64,000 nt of DNA from Candolleomyces eurysporus. Lineage: Eukaryota; Basidiomycota; Agaricomycetes; Agaricales; Psathyrellaceae. Of this stretch, positions 1 to 10,583 are shown piece after piece (position 1 is the first letter of the stretch; each line of letters starts with the position of its first letter). The notes beneath the pieces are model-generated. The model did no database searches, was not told the origin of the DNA, and was given only the letters and a program-made list of their open reading frames with translations. Location: NCBI GenBank assembly GCA_027579435.1, contig JANBPK010001054.1:1-64000 (forward strand). The letters run 5' to 3'. Made by a program: the position numbers and the translations under genes.

Positions 1-505
1 TTAGGCTCAGGTCTGCCCCGCTGCCATTGGATGACATGATCAGGCCGATGGTAAATACGGTGAATCAGGTCGTTGGAGCCAAGTGGCTAGGGGATGTTTG
101 AGAGGAGGGTGAAGCCGTTTNCTTTAACGTGAGTGCTTTCTGGTCCCGTTTTTTCGCCCTCCTTTTTGCCTTTCTGTCTCCCTACTTTCCTTCTCTTTTC
201 TCACACCTTGTTTATTCGCTCGTATCATCGTCCCAACGTATCACTTTTTCACTTAGATCACATTCCCCTCCCCCTCTCTTGAACAGGCATACCTCGTTGA
301 ACTCACGGACAGCCAAGAGACTTCTGCACGCTACTAGTCTCGTGAACACTTCTTGGGATCTAAAGCTCCAAGTGCCAATTCAATAGGGTGATTTCCAATC
401 TGCCATCCTACCTAGAGAGATATTGGAGCTGGCGTCGCACTCGTATAATGCGAGGATTACGTTTCCTACTCTTGCGCCCAGGGGCATCTGCGTTCATCTG
501 AACGA

Positions 506-920
506 TTCGACTTGTGAATAACTTCAATCAACTGCCAGTTCCCCTTTCACTCCCGTTCGATTCGGTTGATGGTGAATACCGCTGACAGGCTGGCCAGTGA
601 TGTTCCGCACGGTTGCCACACCTTCACTAGACTGTTGAGCTGTGATCGAAAGATGGCAGTCAGTCGTCCGTGTTTAGTGTGAGTGACCTGTGAGTGGTCT
701 CCTTTGCTCTCTCTTTACCATTCATTCGATTTTCAAGGAAGGTGACTCTCTCAGTTGCGGAATAGACGGATGCACGGGCGGTACTAGACTCTCTGACGAC
801 TGGACTGGCGGTTCGATTAGTAGCTTCAATCGACTCTCGGTCCCCCTTCCACTCCCGTTCGATTTAATTGATAGTGAACGAGGCTGGTCAGTGATGTTCG
901 GTAGGGTTGCCGCATCTGTA
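506..920 (+). repeat. Diverged direct repeat, two copies of about 115 bp
   Basis: The segment at about 506-620 reappears at about 805-920. Shared landmarks in the same order are a CTTCAATC stretch, the block CACTCCCGTTCGATT, a GGTGAATA/AGTGAACG step and a CAGTGATGTTC block followed by GGTTGCC. The copies are some 300 bp apart and clearly diverged. No function is evident. Confidence 0.55.
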
Positions 921-3198
921 CCTAATCGTTGGAGTGTCGTCGGATGGAGAGATTCGAGCGAACGAGAATCCATGTGTATTCAGTTTCCTCTTTGCAATAG
1001 TAGGACAGTCAATGTGATCTTGAGATTCGGATTCTCAGCTCTCAGTCTCGGTTCTTCGTACAGATGGATTAACTGGAAATGGAGAAGCGAACGTTTGGAA
1101 CGGAAGCTGCTATTCAACAGTCCTGGGGCGTCCCTGGGTTGAAGACATCATCAAGTATATCCTTAGCTGGAACGCATCATGATCCTTCTACGAGACCTCC
1201 GTCTCATCGCTACTGTTTAATTCTAAACGAATCGGAAAACAGAGGTGAGAGGCCACTTATCCATTGTCTGAATTAACCAAAGCGGATTTTTCCAGCTTGA
1301 ATCGATGCAACTTGGCTGTATCCGATTCATCAAATCGAAGTCGGGCACCAGCTTCACAACAGGCGCGTGTATTCATTGCAAGTGAATCTTCGAACTCGCC
1401 TTTCATTTAATTTGGAACACGGGTACTGGTACTGTGCACGTACTTAGGTAGCGCCATTTCACTTTCATGCGTGTATGCCCTATTTGCCTTTTTGAATCGT
1501 CGTTGTTGATGGAATCCTCGCAGACGAAATTGACACGAAATACGCCAAGGACGTGTGTTTGCCTGTCTGTTTGGCTTTAGGCATCTCACTGATTCCGATT
1601 CCTAGCAGCTTCCCCCGACGTGCTTGAGCTGCAATGCAGGCCACGGCGACCCACGAAGCAGTTCAACAACAGCCACGTCGAGTATCCGTGCTTTTTTAGT
1701 CGTCAATCGGCATCCACCCGCTTCTTGATGCCGACTGTCTCGCCGGGCTTGCAAGATCTCCCAGGCAAGGTTATCTCTACTGTCCTCTACCACATTCACC
1801 GCCTTCTGTCCTCTCTCGAGTCATGGACTCCTATTTCATGCGCTTCTCTCGACTCGCCCCAGTCCCTTATCTTCTCAACTATCGATGTCGGTATCTCGAG
1901 GACATCGAGGTTCCTCAGTCACCTTGTGTGACGCTGTAGGCGATATGGCGTTAAGACAATACGAGAAGGAGATGAACGTTCAGGGTTCGAAGTGGTGGCA
2001 CTCCGGATGTGTACGAACTGTATATCCTAGCATTCAACGAGTTCAGGAAGCGCACGATCTACACAAGCTTACATTCATCTGCTGAGGGAAGGATTCCGCT
2101 CGCAGACGGCGACTCAGGCAACAATGTTTATAGGGGCTTGGACCACAGAGGGGAGACTTTACTGTCATCTGGTGACTCCAATTCTCCAAAACCAACCAAG
2201 CATCATCCTTATCCGCCCCTCGCTCCGGACCCTGAAGGTTTTCGGAGGGATACGTACCTACCACCCACGGTTCTCGTCCTTTCTCCGTCTCGTACACTTT
2301 ATACCCCATTCAAACCTTTCCACCGAGCTCAGTCAACGCTTTGGGTCAAATACCTCGCTCATGGTGCTTTCAAACAGCAAGTTGCGCAGGTTGACGTTTA
2401 GGCGCAGGCCTCAGCAACGGTGTTGCCAGCATTTTTGGCGTCGAAGCCAGACAGGATGAAGGGGCTAGCATTGGTGTATGTGACGCTTGCGGCTGTGGAA
2501 ACATGAGCTGGCGTAGCACGAAACCTGGTTAGGATAAGCAGGACGGTGGTGGGCGAACTTGGTCAGGAAGATGTGACACGACACATACGTTTCTGTCTCC
2601 TCCAGCGNTTTTTGAATGCCATATTATTTTGCTTTAGCCGATGTATTCAAGTTTATGGACCTAACGCCTCACCTATTGACTACCAAGTGCCTCAAGGCAT
2701 CGGTCTTGAGCCTTAAGTCCTCGCTGACCTCTATTCCTTGCTGCCCACTGGTCCGGACTCAGCTCTTGATGCTCTGAAGATCAGTGAGTCGTTCGTAGGT
2801 TCATTAACACCGTTCAGCTCATCATCGCCGTCAAGTGATAGCGAAGCACCGGAGTGGTTGCAGCGGGAGTTTCTTTGATACCACCCCGGACCTCGTATAC
2901 TTCGACGAGTGGACGAAGATTGGATAAGATCCCCAGTCACAAGGCATCATTCAAAGATACTCGATCGGATCGAAGCTGAATGCATTTCGTCGGATTCCGC
3001 GTCCTTCCTATCCATGTCTTCTATGACGCCTCTAGCAGGCGCCGCGACTATCTCGACTCTTAGTCGGCATCTGCCAGCTCCACCCCGCACGAGCTTTTAC
3101 TCGCCCGTCCACCTCGAGGGCCTCTCCTCGAGCTTATCGTTCCTCATGACCCCCGCTTTGGCACCTAGCCCAGGTGAACCAGAGTCGACGTATTAGTG

Positions 3199-3252
3199 GC
3201 AAGACACCGCAAGGCTCTTTGGCTCGCAAGACATCGCACGCCTCTTCCGCTC
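3199..3252 (+). repeat. Two-unit tandem repeat of 27 bp
   Basis: The units at 3199-3225 and 3226-3252 both begin GCAAGACA and end in a CTC triplet, with a few substitutions between them. It is a small local duplication in otherwise uninterpreted DNA. Confidence 0.5.
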
Positions 3253-4677
3253 ACAACTCGCGCATACCAGAACAGTGGCGGTGATCGTCACGTTTGGAGA
3301 GAGTAGGACTCAATACGAGGAGGGATTGGATGGCGTTCCACGAGCAGGCTACCATATCAATCTTGGTATAGAGGCTTATACTTTGTGTTCCGCTCCTGGT
3401 CGATTGATGTGCACAGAGCAGAGAGGGCACAGAAATCGGTATAGCTCATCATTCCGCCCAACTTCTTCACTAACCTGGCCGTGGGCTGGCGAATTAACTA
3501 GTTTTTTACCGTGCTGGATTTTCTACTGTTGTTCGCCTCGATAATCTGCGCTAATTAGAGATATCTTGTTTCGTTACTTGTAACGCCCGCTAGATACTGC
3601 TTTGAAAAGCACTCATTCACTGAGTCTCGTGTCTTATCCTGGTCAGTCGGTCGTCTATCCCTCCATCTTCCTCATTAGCACACCTAATTCAAAGGCTTAT
3701 CCAGGCTCAGAACTTGCTCTGTCCACCATCCTCAAGTCAACAATCCTTATGTTCCGAGGCCTCTTAAGCCTCGGGTTTTGTACCCTGCAGTGTCGTGCGC
3801 CAAGAATTTGAAGTGTTCGCTTGTTACATAATCTGCTGTTTTCGTTCGATTCAAACTGTCAGTAATACCCCCGGAGCCAGAAAGTTTGCCATCACTCGGC
3901 ATTGCTCGGCAAAAGACACCACCATCCGCCAGACATCGAAAGCGCCTCCACCAATTGTTACCGATAGTCACCGTTCAACGCCAGCAAACAGCAAAAGTTG
4001 GCGTACCCAATCTCCAGACGCCGAACGGTGGCGAGATTTGCCAACAGCCGGTGAAGGTTAGCAATAATTGCCGCTGAACGCGTGTGCCAGGCGTATGTAA
4101 CCGCTCCCTTATCCCTTTCTGAGTCGTTGTCCCCTAGTACTGTCCCATGCAATAATCTTGGACTGGAGTCAAGTATGTCAGTTTAAAAATACAAATAAGA
4201 GAAAACCTAAATCCGATATATATATTGGAAGGCGGCAAGTTCAATGCGCCATCGACCCTTTGTTCCCATGCTCCATGCTCGCTGATGGAAAGCTCGCACA
4301 CTCGAATAACGAATTTCTTGTGCAACAACATAGCTAAGGTCACGGAATGTTATGATAGGGTCTATATACATGTTAGCAGGCAATTGGTGTGCATAAATTT
4401 TCTTAGAATCAAACCCCAAGTTGATTATTCCTGGAAGTAAGGACTTGTGTGCCGCCGCACCGTATCAACGTGATCAGGTGGTATTTTGGTCAGCTGTCGT
4501 TGGGGGTTCATTTACAGAGCGAGTACAAGCTCAAGACAATGTAGTGTATCCATTCAGGTAGTTACTAGACCTTAGTCAAGTCCATATCCATGTCAAAAGC
4601 TTGCGCATTTTAATTGAAATAGCTCAGATCATGGCAACACCGCAACGAAAGATGTTTATTTTGGACTGAGCACTAAA

Positions 4678-6905
4678 CTAGATTTCCCCCAGAACCTCCT
4701 CCCAGAAATCATCGGTAAGAAAGCGCTCTTTCTTTCGAATTCGGCCCTCAACCAACTCCCCATACAACAGCAGCAATACATGGATAAAAAAAATCGAAAG
4801 TGACATCGGTCATTTGCCTCAATTGAGCCTCATACCTCGTAATCCAAGAGTTCAACTGTTCTGCCGTTTCTGTGTTGAATGCCCTGGTTGCATGAGTGCG
4901 TCCGGAAGCATCAGTCTGACCAATTATAAGGTCAGGCTGTGACCCATCTGTAGGTGCTGGATTACACCAGCGTCTACACAAGGCGTCGGTTGCGCGATGA
5001 TTGATGTAATGCCAGGCGTCAACAATGAACCTTGTCGAGTTGAGCCACGGACTTGCTGCATCTTGAGTGACAATATGTCGCAGCAGGTCGCAGGCATCGT
5101 CATATGCAAGGTAACTTGGCCTTCGCTCTTCATACCCACTCCAAACTTGATTGATGATTCCGAGGACTTGTGGGGAGCTTTCTGAACGATAACATTTCCC
5201 CCAACCTATCGGGAAGCCACAAGCCCATTGAACGGTCTGAACGCAGTAGACAGATTGTGCCCGAAAGGTGTGCACAACCTCGTTTCCTGGGATCTCACCA
5301 AGAGAAGGAAGCGCAGCCTCGACATGTAGCACTGGTCCACCCTCGCCATTGCCTGAGTTTGAGCGGGCCGATTGACGTCGTAAAACACGCTGGACGCCAG
5401 GGAATGTCAAGCGCCTGAAGCGTTCATTATAACGAGAATACCAGTTCTGGTGTTCCTCGTTATCGCAAACTAGGCTTCCTGGCTCACTGACATGCCACCC
5501 ACAAGGAATTATTCCGCAAATGTTTTCGAGAGCGCTGTGGTCTCTACAGAAGCGGCCATTCTTGTAATTTTGGAGGGGCAAGTTGCAAGTATTTAGTGCG
5601 CATATCTAGAGCAATATCATCAATTTAGGGTACCAGGTATGATTCCTCTTGAAGACTTACTCTGTGGCCGACGCTTTTTCCATCCATAACAGCCATCCGT
5701 ATGTAGCCTCTGGGCATATTTTCTGGAGGGGCGTCCTGTTGCAATGGGGCATGTAGTGGAATGTTCTCCAGAGCTTCTGGTGCATTCTAGGTGCTGCAGT
5801 GAGTACTAAAAAAGCTACAGAGGCTAGCTTAGATGGTGACACTCACCGCTTCAATGGGATTAACGTTATCAGCTTCTTCGTCCACTTCGGCCACACCCAA
5901 TCCATCCTGCACCATTCCCAGTCCCTCCTCGGTTAAATCACTCCGGTAGCATTTCTTGTGAGTGCAATCCATACACGAATGGACCATGGCAGAGGGAAGT
6001 ACGCCACCATTGTGACCGATTGCTTCTCGAACCTCTAAGGCAAGTCCATCCGCGTCGAGGTTTGCTTCACAAACAAACTCGTCAAATTTGCCATGTGCCT
6101 GCAGCAACCTTCGAGTGAAATGTTCAATGAAGAGTCGTTTGGATTGCCGAGGAGTCACAGCTGGTTTCTGCGCGATCGTTTCATTCAACCACTCTGCAAA
6201 GTTTGACCATCCAGCATGAAAGCGAACGATAGCACGCTCCTGCGCAAGAGCCACCCTCCGATGCATCCATATCCCATGCTTCGAAACACGGATGTATTGA
6301 CAATTGCCTTCCAGCCGTTGCATCCGCTTGCTACCATGACCTTGAGGAAAGGTTATCCTGTCTGGATAGTAGTCCGATCTGCAGCGAACGCATCGGGCAG
6401 GAAACAGGTGAGCATCTTGCCATTGAAATTCCTTGTTGAGGACACGAATTCTCTGTGGTTTCTTGAGGCGTCGGAGTGTCTGCCCTGCGTGACCGTTGGA
6501 TTCGCAATTGAGGCAGTTGAGCCGTGGAGTGACCAGGATAAGAGGTGAGACTGGGAACATGGGCGAAAGGTTATTCCAATCGATCCCAAGTAGTTCCAAC
6601 AGCCCATCGAGATCGGCGAGAAAATTGGATCCAATAAAATCCTTTGTGACCCATGACCCTCCCAAATAGTATTGATCAGCACCAGAGCCTGCTTGTGACG
6701 AGAATAAGTTCTTGAATAGCAAGTGGGCACTTTTCAACCACGCCGTATTTGCTGGCTGCCGAGGCTGGGTTCTTTGGTTTTGGTGCAACTTGAATAACGG
6801 AATGATTGCAACAAGAATGGAGAGTGTGACAAATATATCATGAAAGGGAAGGGAGATGGGGAAGAAAGTCTCTAACACGAGCTTGAAGTCTTGAATCGTG
6901 GACAT
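4678..6905 (-). CDS. CxC5/CxC6-type cysteine-cluster protein associated with KDZ transposons
   Basis: Three exons on the minus strand, 6905-5847, 5786-5661 and 5605-4678, joined in phase by 60- and 55-nt introns, give about 700 residues. A first cluster (CLNCES, then CVRCRSDYYPDR) lies in the middle of exon 1, a second (HSCMDC, KKCYRSDL) near its end, and exon 3 opens with CALNTCNLPLQNYKNGRFC and HSALENICG. This is the pattern known as cysteine clusters associated with KDZ transposases. The C-terminal half has the conserved W-x-R-F-x-V-D-A-W-H-Y block and RAFNTETAEQLNSW. Near the end a run of eight T (minus strand, 4786-4793) shifts the frame and ends the open frame at 4748. With seven T it continues to the family-like ending through TAG at 4678, so I treat this as a sequencing error. 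Another in-frame ATG lies upstream at 6959. The molecular role is unknown. Confidence 0.8.
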
Positions 6906-7067
6906 GGTGGGCAAAGCAAAATGAGAGCGTGTTCCTAATCGCAGCGTCTTATCAATCACATTGGTTGGTCAATTTGTTGCAAATATGATAAGTATAACGA
7001 AGCAGAACAAAATTCAGGTTTGTACATGAGTCAATATAATATATCAACCACAATGCGCTAACATTAT

Positions 7068-9045
7068 TTACAAAGAATCCATGTCATCGCTGTTATACCC
7101 CTTCCCCTTGCTCCTCTTCCCACCCCTTGTATTATGATCCGTATCGTTGGTATCCCTGCGTCGCCTTCTTCGATCCTTTCTCCCTCCCTCAGAATCTTCA
7201 TCCTCACTCATGAGAGAGATCGGATCTTTTGAAGAGCCACCCCGACCTCCCTTTGCTGCTTCTGCCTTTCTGTTGAGGTACTCGATGAACTTCGCCTTCA
7301 ACATACCTTCAAATTGCTCTGCATATGGACTGGAATCCAGGTTCTGAACCCAATTGAACGCCTTTGGAGCCTCTTTGCTCATCGAGAGCACCCTGTTGAT
7401 CAGATTCAGGTCTGTGCCAGCCCTCATGGTTTTGAACCCGAGTGCGGAAAGGAGGTCCTGCCTCGTGAATTGATGGCCGCAAAAGTCACCAAAATTTGCT
7501 ATACAGTGTGCATGAGGTTCAGAGTATTGGAACCAGGAACGACGAACTCACGGGAATAAGGCACTTGATAACCCCCAGTGCTGCTGGGTCGAGTCCAGCT
7601 TTGGAGCTTCTTGCGGCTGTCTTCGAGGAGATTGTAGCGGACCACAACCGTCTTCATGGTTACTGCGCGCTCCAAGTGTAAATCCTGGATTTTCAAGGCA
7701 AGAAACTCTCGAAGGAAAGAGTAGAAACCGAGCTTGGACTCCTGGGAGTCAAACTCAGCTCCAATATGCTCTTCCTTCTTGATGGCTGCCGCCTTCTGTG
7801 CCCGAATCAGGGGTGGAAGATGACTGGACGAACTGGAAAATGGATGAATAGAGGATTGCACCTGAAAATAAACGAGGTCAATCACAAGGTCCCATGCTGA
7901 CAGCCGTTGACTACTCACTGAGCAGGATACCTCACCAGTCTTGTCTTCATCCACTTCCTTCCAAAACAATCGACATGCAAACATGTTTTCCCCCGTCTTC
8001 TCAAGTGGGTATTTGTTGAGGGCGTCAATCTTGAGACTTGGTGGTAGGCGGGCAGGATCTAAGAGGTCGTTAACAAGGCCCAAGTTTGACTGGCTATGAG
8101 GGTCTGCGACTCCACGACGAAATAGTCGGCTTGTTGACTCTACAGCCAGGGATTAGACAGACAATATGCTGGTCCAAAAGAGCTGAACTTACTCTTGATT
8201 GGACTCAGAGCTTTGTCATTCTTCAGCACCTGCGGGACAAGGTCTGAAAGGCGAGCGCTGTATCAGACCACCCCATTCTTGTTTTCAGCAAAGATGGGCA
8301 CATCTGCAAGATAGGTCTCGCGTCAAGGGTCTTGGGCATTGATCTGATGCTGGAAAACGACCATTACTTCGAGATATCAGCCTCCAACAAAGCCATATAA
8401 ATATCGGAATACGTACTGATTGGGTTCTTGATCACCTTGGGTGCAGCCTTATGGTCAGGGGTATGATCCCTCTCAAGATGCTCTTTAGGGGATTCAACGG
8501 AGGGGAGGGAAGACCCATCATCACTATCTTCCTCTCCCTTAGCGGCCAGATCTCCTATTTCTGCAGTTAATAAAAGGGAGCAGGATACAATAGAAAACAG
8601 CGCACACACCTTTCATGTCCGCATCACCGTGAGCTCCTTGATTCAAAAGGGCAAAGCTAGGGGCAGGATCTGTTGTGTATTTCACATCTAGTAACACCTT
8701 ATGTGCTCTGGTTACGGTGTCAGCAATGAGAAGTCAAAGGGCATTGTGAAAAGCTTACCCCGTAAGTGCCGTCTTGGTTTTCTCAGCCTGACGATCATCC
8801 TCAGCCTTATCGGCACTCGTCTTGGATACCCCACCATTTGGATTGTTGGCCCTTCCAGAAAACAGCCCTTGGAACTGGGGGTCCTGAGCTAACTCAGAGT
8901 GGGCCTTCAAATGGGCCGTGATACGAGCAGCGACAGCCTTGTTGGTGCCCTGTGCGTCAATCTTGAGGGCCTCAGCAACAACAACAAGGTAGTCCTTCTT
9001 GGTTTTGCTGTTGATAGCTGAGTCGAACAGGGTGACGGTTGACAT
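7068..9045 (-). CDS. Unknown protein with SAP-like N-terminus, KDZ-neighbour gene
   Basis: Seven exons keep one frame: 9045-8759, 8707-8610, 8560-8417, 8243-8193, 8139-7919, 7861-7552 and 7498-7068, for 513 residues. Introns are about 50-60 nt except intron 3 (173 nt). Residues about 10-50 (KTKKDYLVVVAEALKIDAQG, then AARITAHLKAH) resemble the helix-extended-helix SAP motif, which binds DNA; this is a weak match by eye. The C-terminus is basic and low complexity (GGRKDRRRRRRDTND, KRSKGKGYNSDDMDSL) and suggests nuclear localisation. The gene is transcribed in the same direction as the cysteine-cluster gene 160 bp downstream, and both sit inside the candidate TIR element. I do not recognise the family and assign no function. 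Confidence 0.65.
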
Positions 9046-9179
9046 TAGGGGCTAGTCAAAGAGTGAGGTCGAAAGATGGCACAATATAGATGGTGGGGGA
9101 CCGAGGGAGAGAAGGGGAAAGATAAAATTTCAACCCGAGACCATCCCCCAGAGTGGCGTGACTTTGCGCAAACATTGCC

Positions 9180-9560
9180 CAGAGATAAACAAGAGACGAC
9201 AACTATCGTCGAAGGTCGTCAACTATCGTCGGAAGCCCCTGAAGGACGCCAATGATTGGCGGGGGCCGACGAGCCCAGTGCTCAGGCACCGAGGTCTGAT
9301 GATTATTGGTGAGTGATGGCAGAAAGCGTCAATAGCTGGCGAGTAACACCGACAGACGGCAACATTCAGTGGCTATCGTTGAAGAGAAGAACGAGCCAGC
9401 ACAGGTCGGCAACTGTTGGCATTAGTTGGCAAACGATGGCGAGGCTCATCGCTGGCAGTCGTCGTATTCCCACAGCCAACGCTGAAGGTTGTTGACAAAT
9501 ACCACCATACAGCATCCGCCGGTAGACATCAACGTTCGCCGACATTCGCCATCATCCTTC
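9180..9560. repeat. Subterminal array of short TTGGC/CGGCAAC motifs
   Basis: Many degenerate copies of GTCGTCAACTATCGTCG, TTGGCGAG, CGGCAAC and GTTGGC are packed in both orientations. A similar, shorter array lies at 3885-4080. Such arrays near the ends of DNA transposons often bind the transposase, which is why I assign this one to the right end of the candidate element; that is inference. Confidence 0.4.
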
Positions 9561-9978
9561 GACAAACTTCGGGGTCCCGGGCATATAACTCCCTTGTCCC
9601 TGTGCTCTCTTGGCGCTCTCCCAAACCAAGTGGTGTTGAGGTGATCACCAAAACGAGCATATCGCCGAATTCTCGGGCTCGAGAGCGTAAGCAGGCCCGG
9701 GACATTGGCTGGCTCCTGCAAAGTAAGATCGAAGTGTCACCGAGGTTGGAGGCGCGGTTTTGGCGGGTGCTGGCCGGAGTTTGTCGAGGATCGAGAATGA
9801 GAAGGCGTAAATGTCGGAAAAGTCCGACCGGCCTGTCCAACGGTGGTCGCGTGGCCGGCCTGTTCGGCTCTGTGCCAAATGTTGGCAGCCGTTGGCACTC
9901 GTTCACCGGCCCAGAATCTCGGGAAATTGGGAATAGCGGCCCCGCTTAGCCGATTCCCATGGTGGGCCCGCCAAGTGG

Positions 9979-10220
9979 CAGCCAAACAAGTCGCGGCGTA
10001 GCCAAACAAAGCATGAGATAGCCAAACAAAGGGAAGGGCCAAATACGGGCACTCGCAACGCTCAACGACGACCGCTAGATAGTGCGTGTAGCCAAAAAAA
10101 AGAATAAATAGCTTATCGGGCACTCGCAACGCTCAACGATGACTGCTAGATAGTGCGTGTAGCCAAAAAAAAAAGCATGAGGTAACCAAACAAAAGGAAG
10201 GCAGCCAAATAAATAGCTTA
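9979..10220 (+). repeat. Minisatellite with GTAGCCAAACAAA and a 55-bp duplicated unit
   Basis: Several copies of a GCCAAACAAA motif occur. A longer unit beginning CGGGCACTCGCAACGCTC and ending GTGTAGCCAAAAAAAA is present twice, at about 10046-10100 and 10117-10172, with only a few substitutions. Open frames across it are chance products of the repeat. Confidence 0.65.
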
Positions 10221-10575
10221 TCGGGCGCTCACCAGCCACTATGAATGCCAGATGGGCACTGGGGCAGGGCAATGAAGAAGGGAACAGCAAGGGAACGGCG
10301 AGGAAGGAGGCAAGGGGCACGGTAATGCCTGGATAGGGCTGGGTTAGAAACTCAGCGCGCTGGGCTAACATGTTAGCTAATATTGGGAGGGCTGAGCACG
10401 ATTCCTAACACCATTTACTAACAGTTACTGCTAGAAATAATTGCCAACGAGCAAGTTTGCCCAATGTTTGGCTGCAGCCTTGCGGACCCGCCGTGGGAAT
10501 CCGCCTGGATGCTCTCCACCGGCCGAGTTCGGTTGATGACAACAACGTGCCAACGCCTGTCCAACGGCGAGGCCA

Positions 10576-10583
10576 CAGCCGGT
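10576..10583 (+). repeat. Left 8-bp target site duplication of the hAT element
   Basis: CAGCCGGT directly precedes the terminal TAGTGCTGCCGC and is repeated exactly at 14878-14885. Eight bases is the standard target duplication length for hAT transposons. Confidence 0.9.

Larger units (their letters stand above)
1..3860. other. Gene-poor stretch, no recognisable gene
   Basis: I see only short open frames on both strands, none with a signal peptide, a known motif or a credible exon chain. Two small local duplications are present (about 506-920, and 3199-3252). Pyrimidine-rich tracts near 150-300 could be promoter-like, but no gene follows them. Ns occur at 121 and 2608. A decayed gene without a known motif could be missed here. 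Confidence 0.5.
3861..9590. mobile_element. Candidate KDZ-type element carrying two cargo-type genes
   Basis: The left end (from 3861, AGTAATACCCCCGGAGCCAG then AAAGTTTGCC) resembles the inverted right end (reading inward from 9590, AGTTATATGCCCGGGACCCC then GAAGTTTGTC); I judge about 70% identity over some 30 bp. Inside both ends lie arrays of short TTGGC/GCCAA and CGGCAA motifs (3885-4080 and 9180-9540), a common subterminal pattern. The only genes inside are a cysteine-cluster protein of the type associated with KDZ transposases and an unknown gene, both on the minus strand. No KDZ transposase is present, so the unit would be non-autonomous. I found no convincing target duplication, and the exact ends are uncertain. 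Confidence 0.4.

Noticed and set aside
690..1142. 150-codon open frame
   Set aside because: Overlaps the diverged direct repeat and shows no motif or splice partners.
10075..10371. Repeat-like open frame with duplicated peptide pieces
   Set aside because: Translation of the GCCAAACAAA minisatellite.
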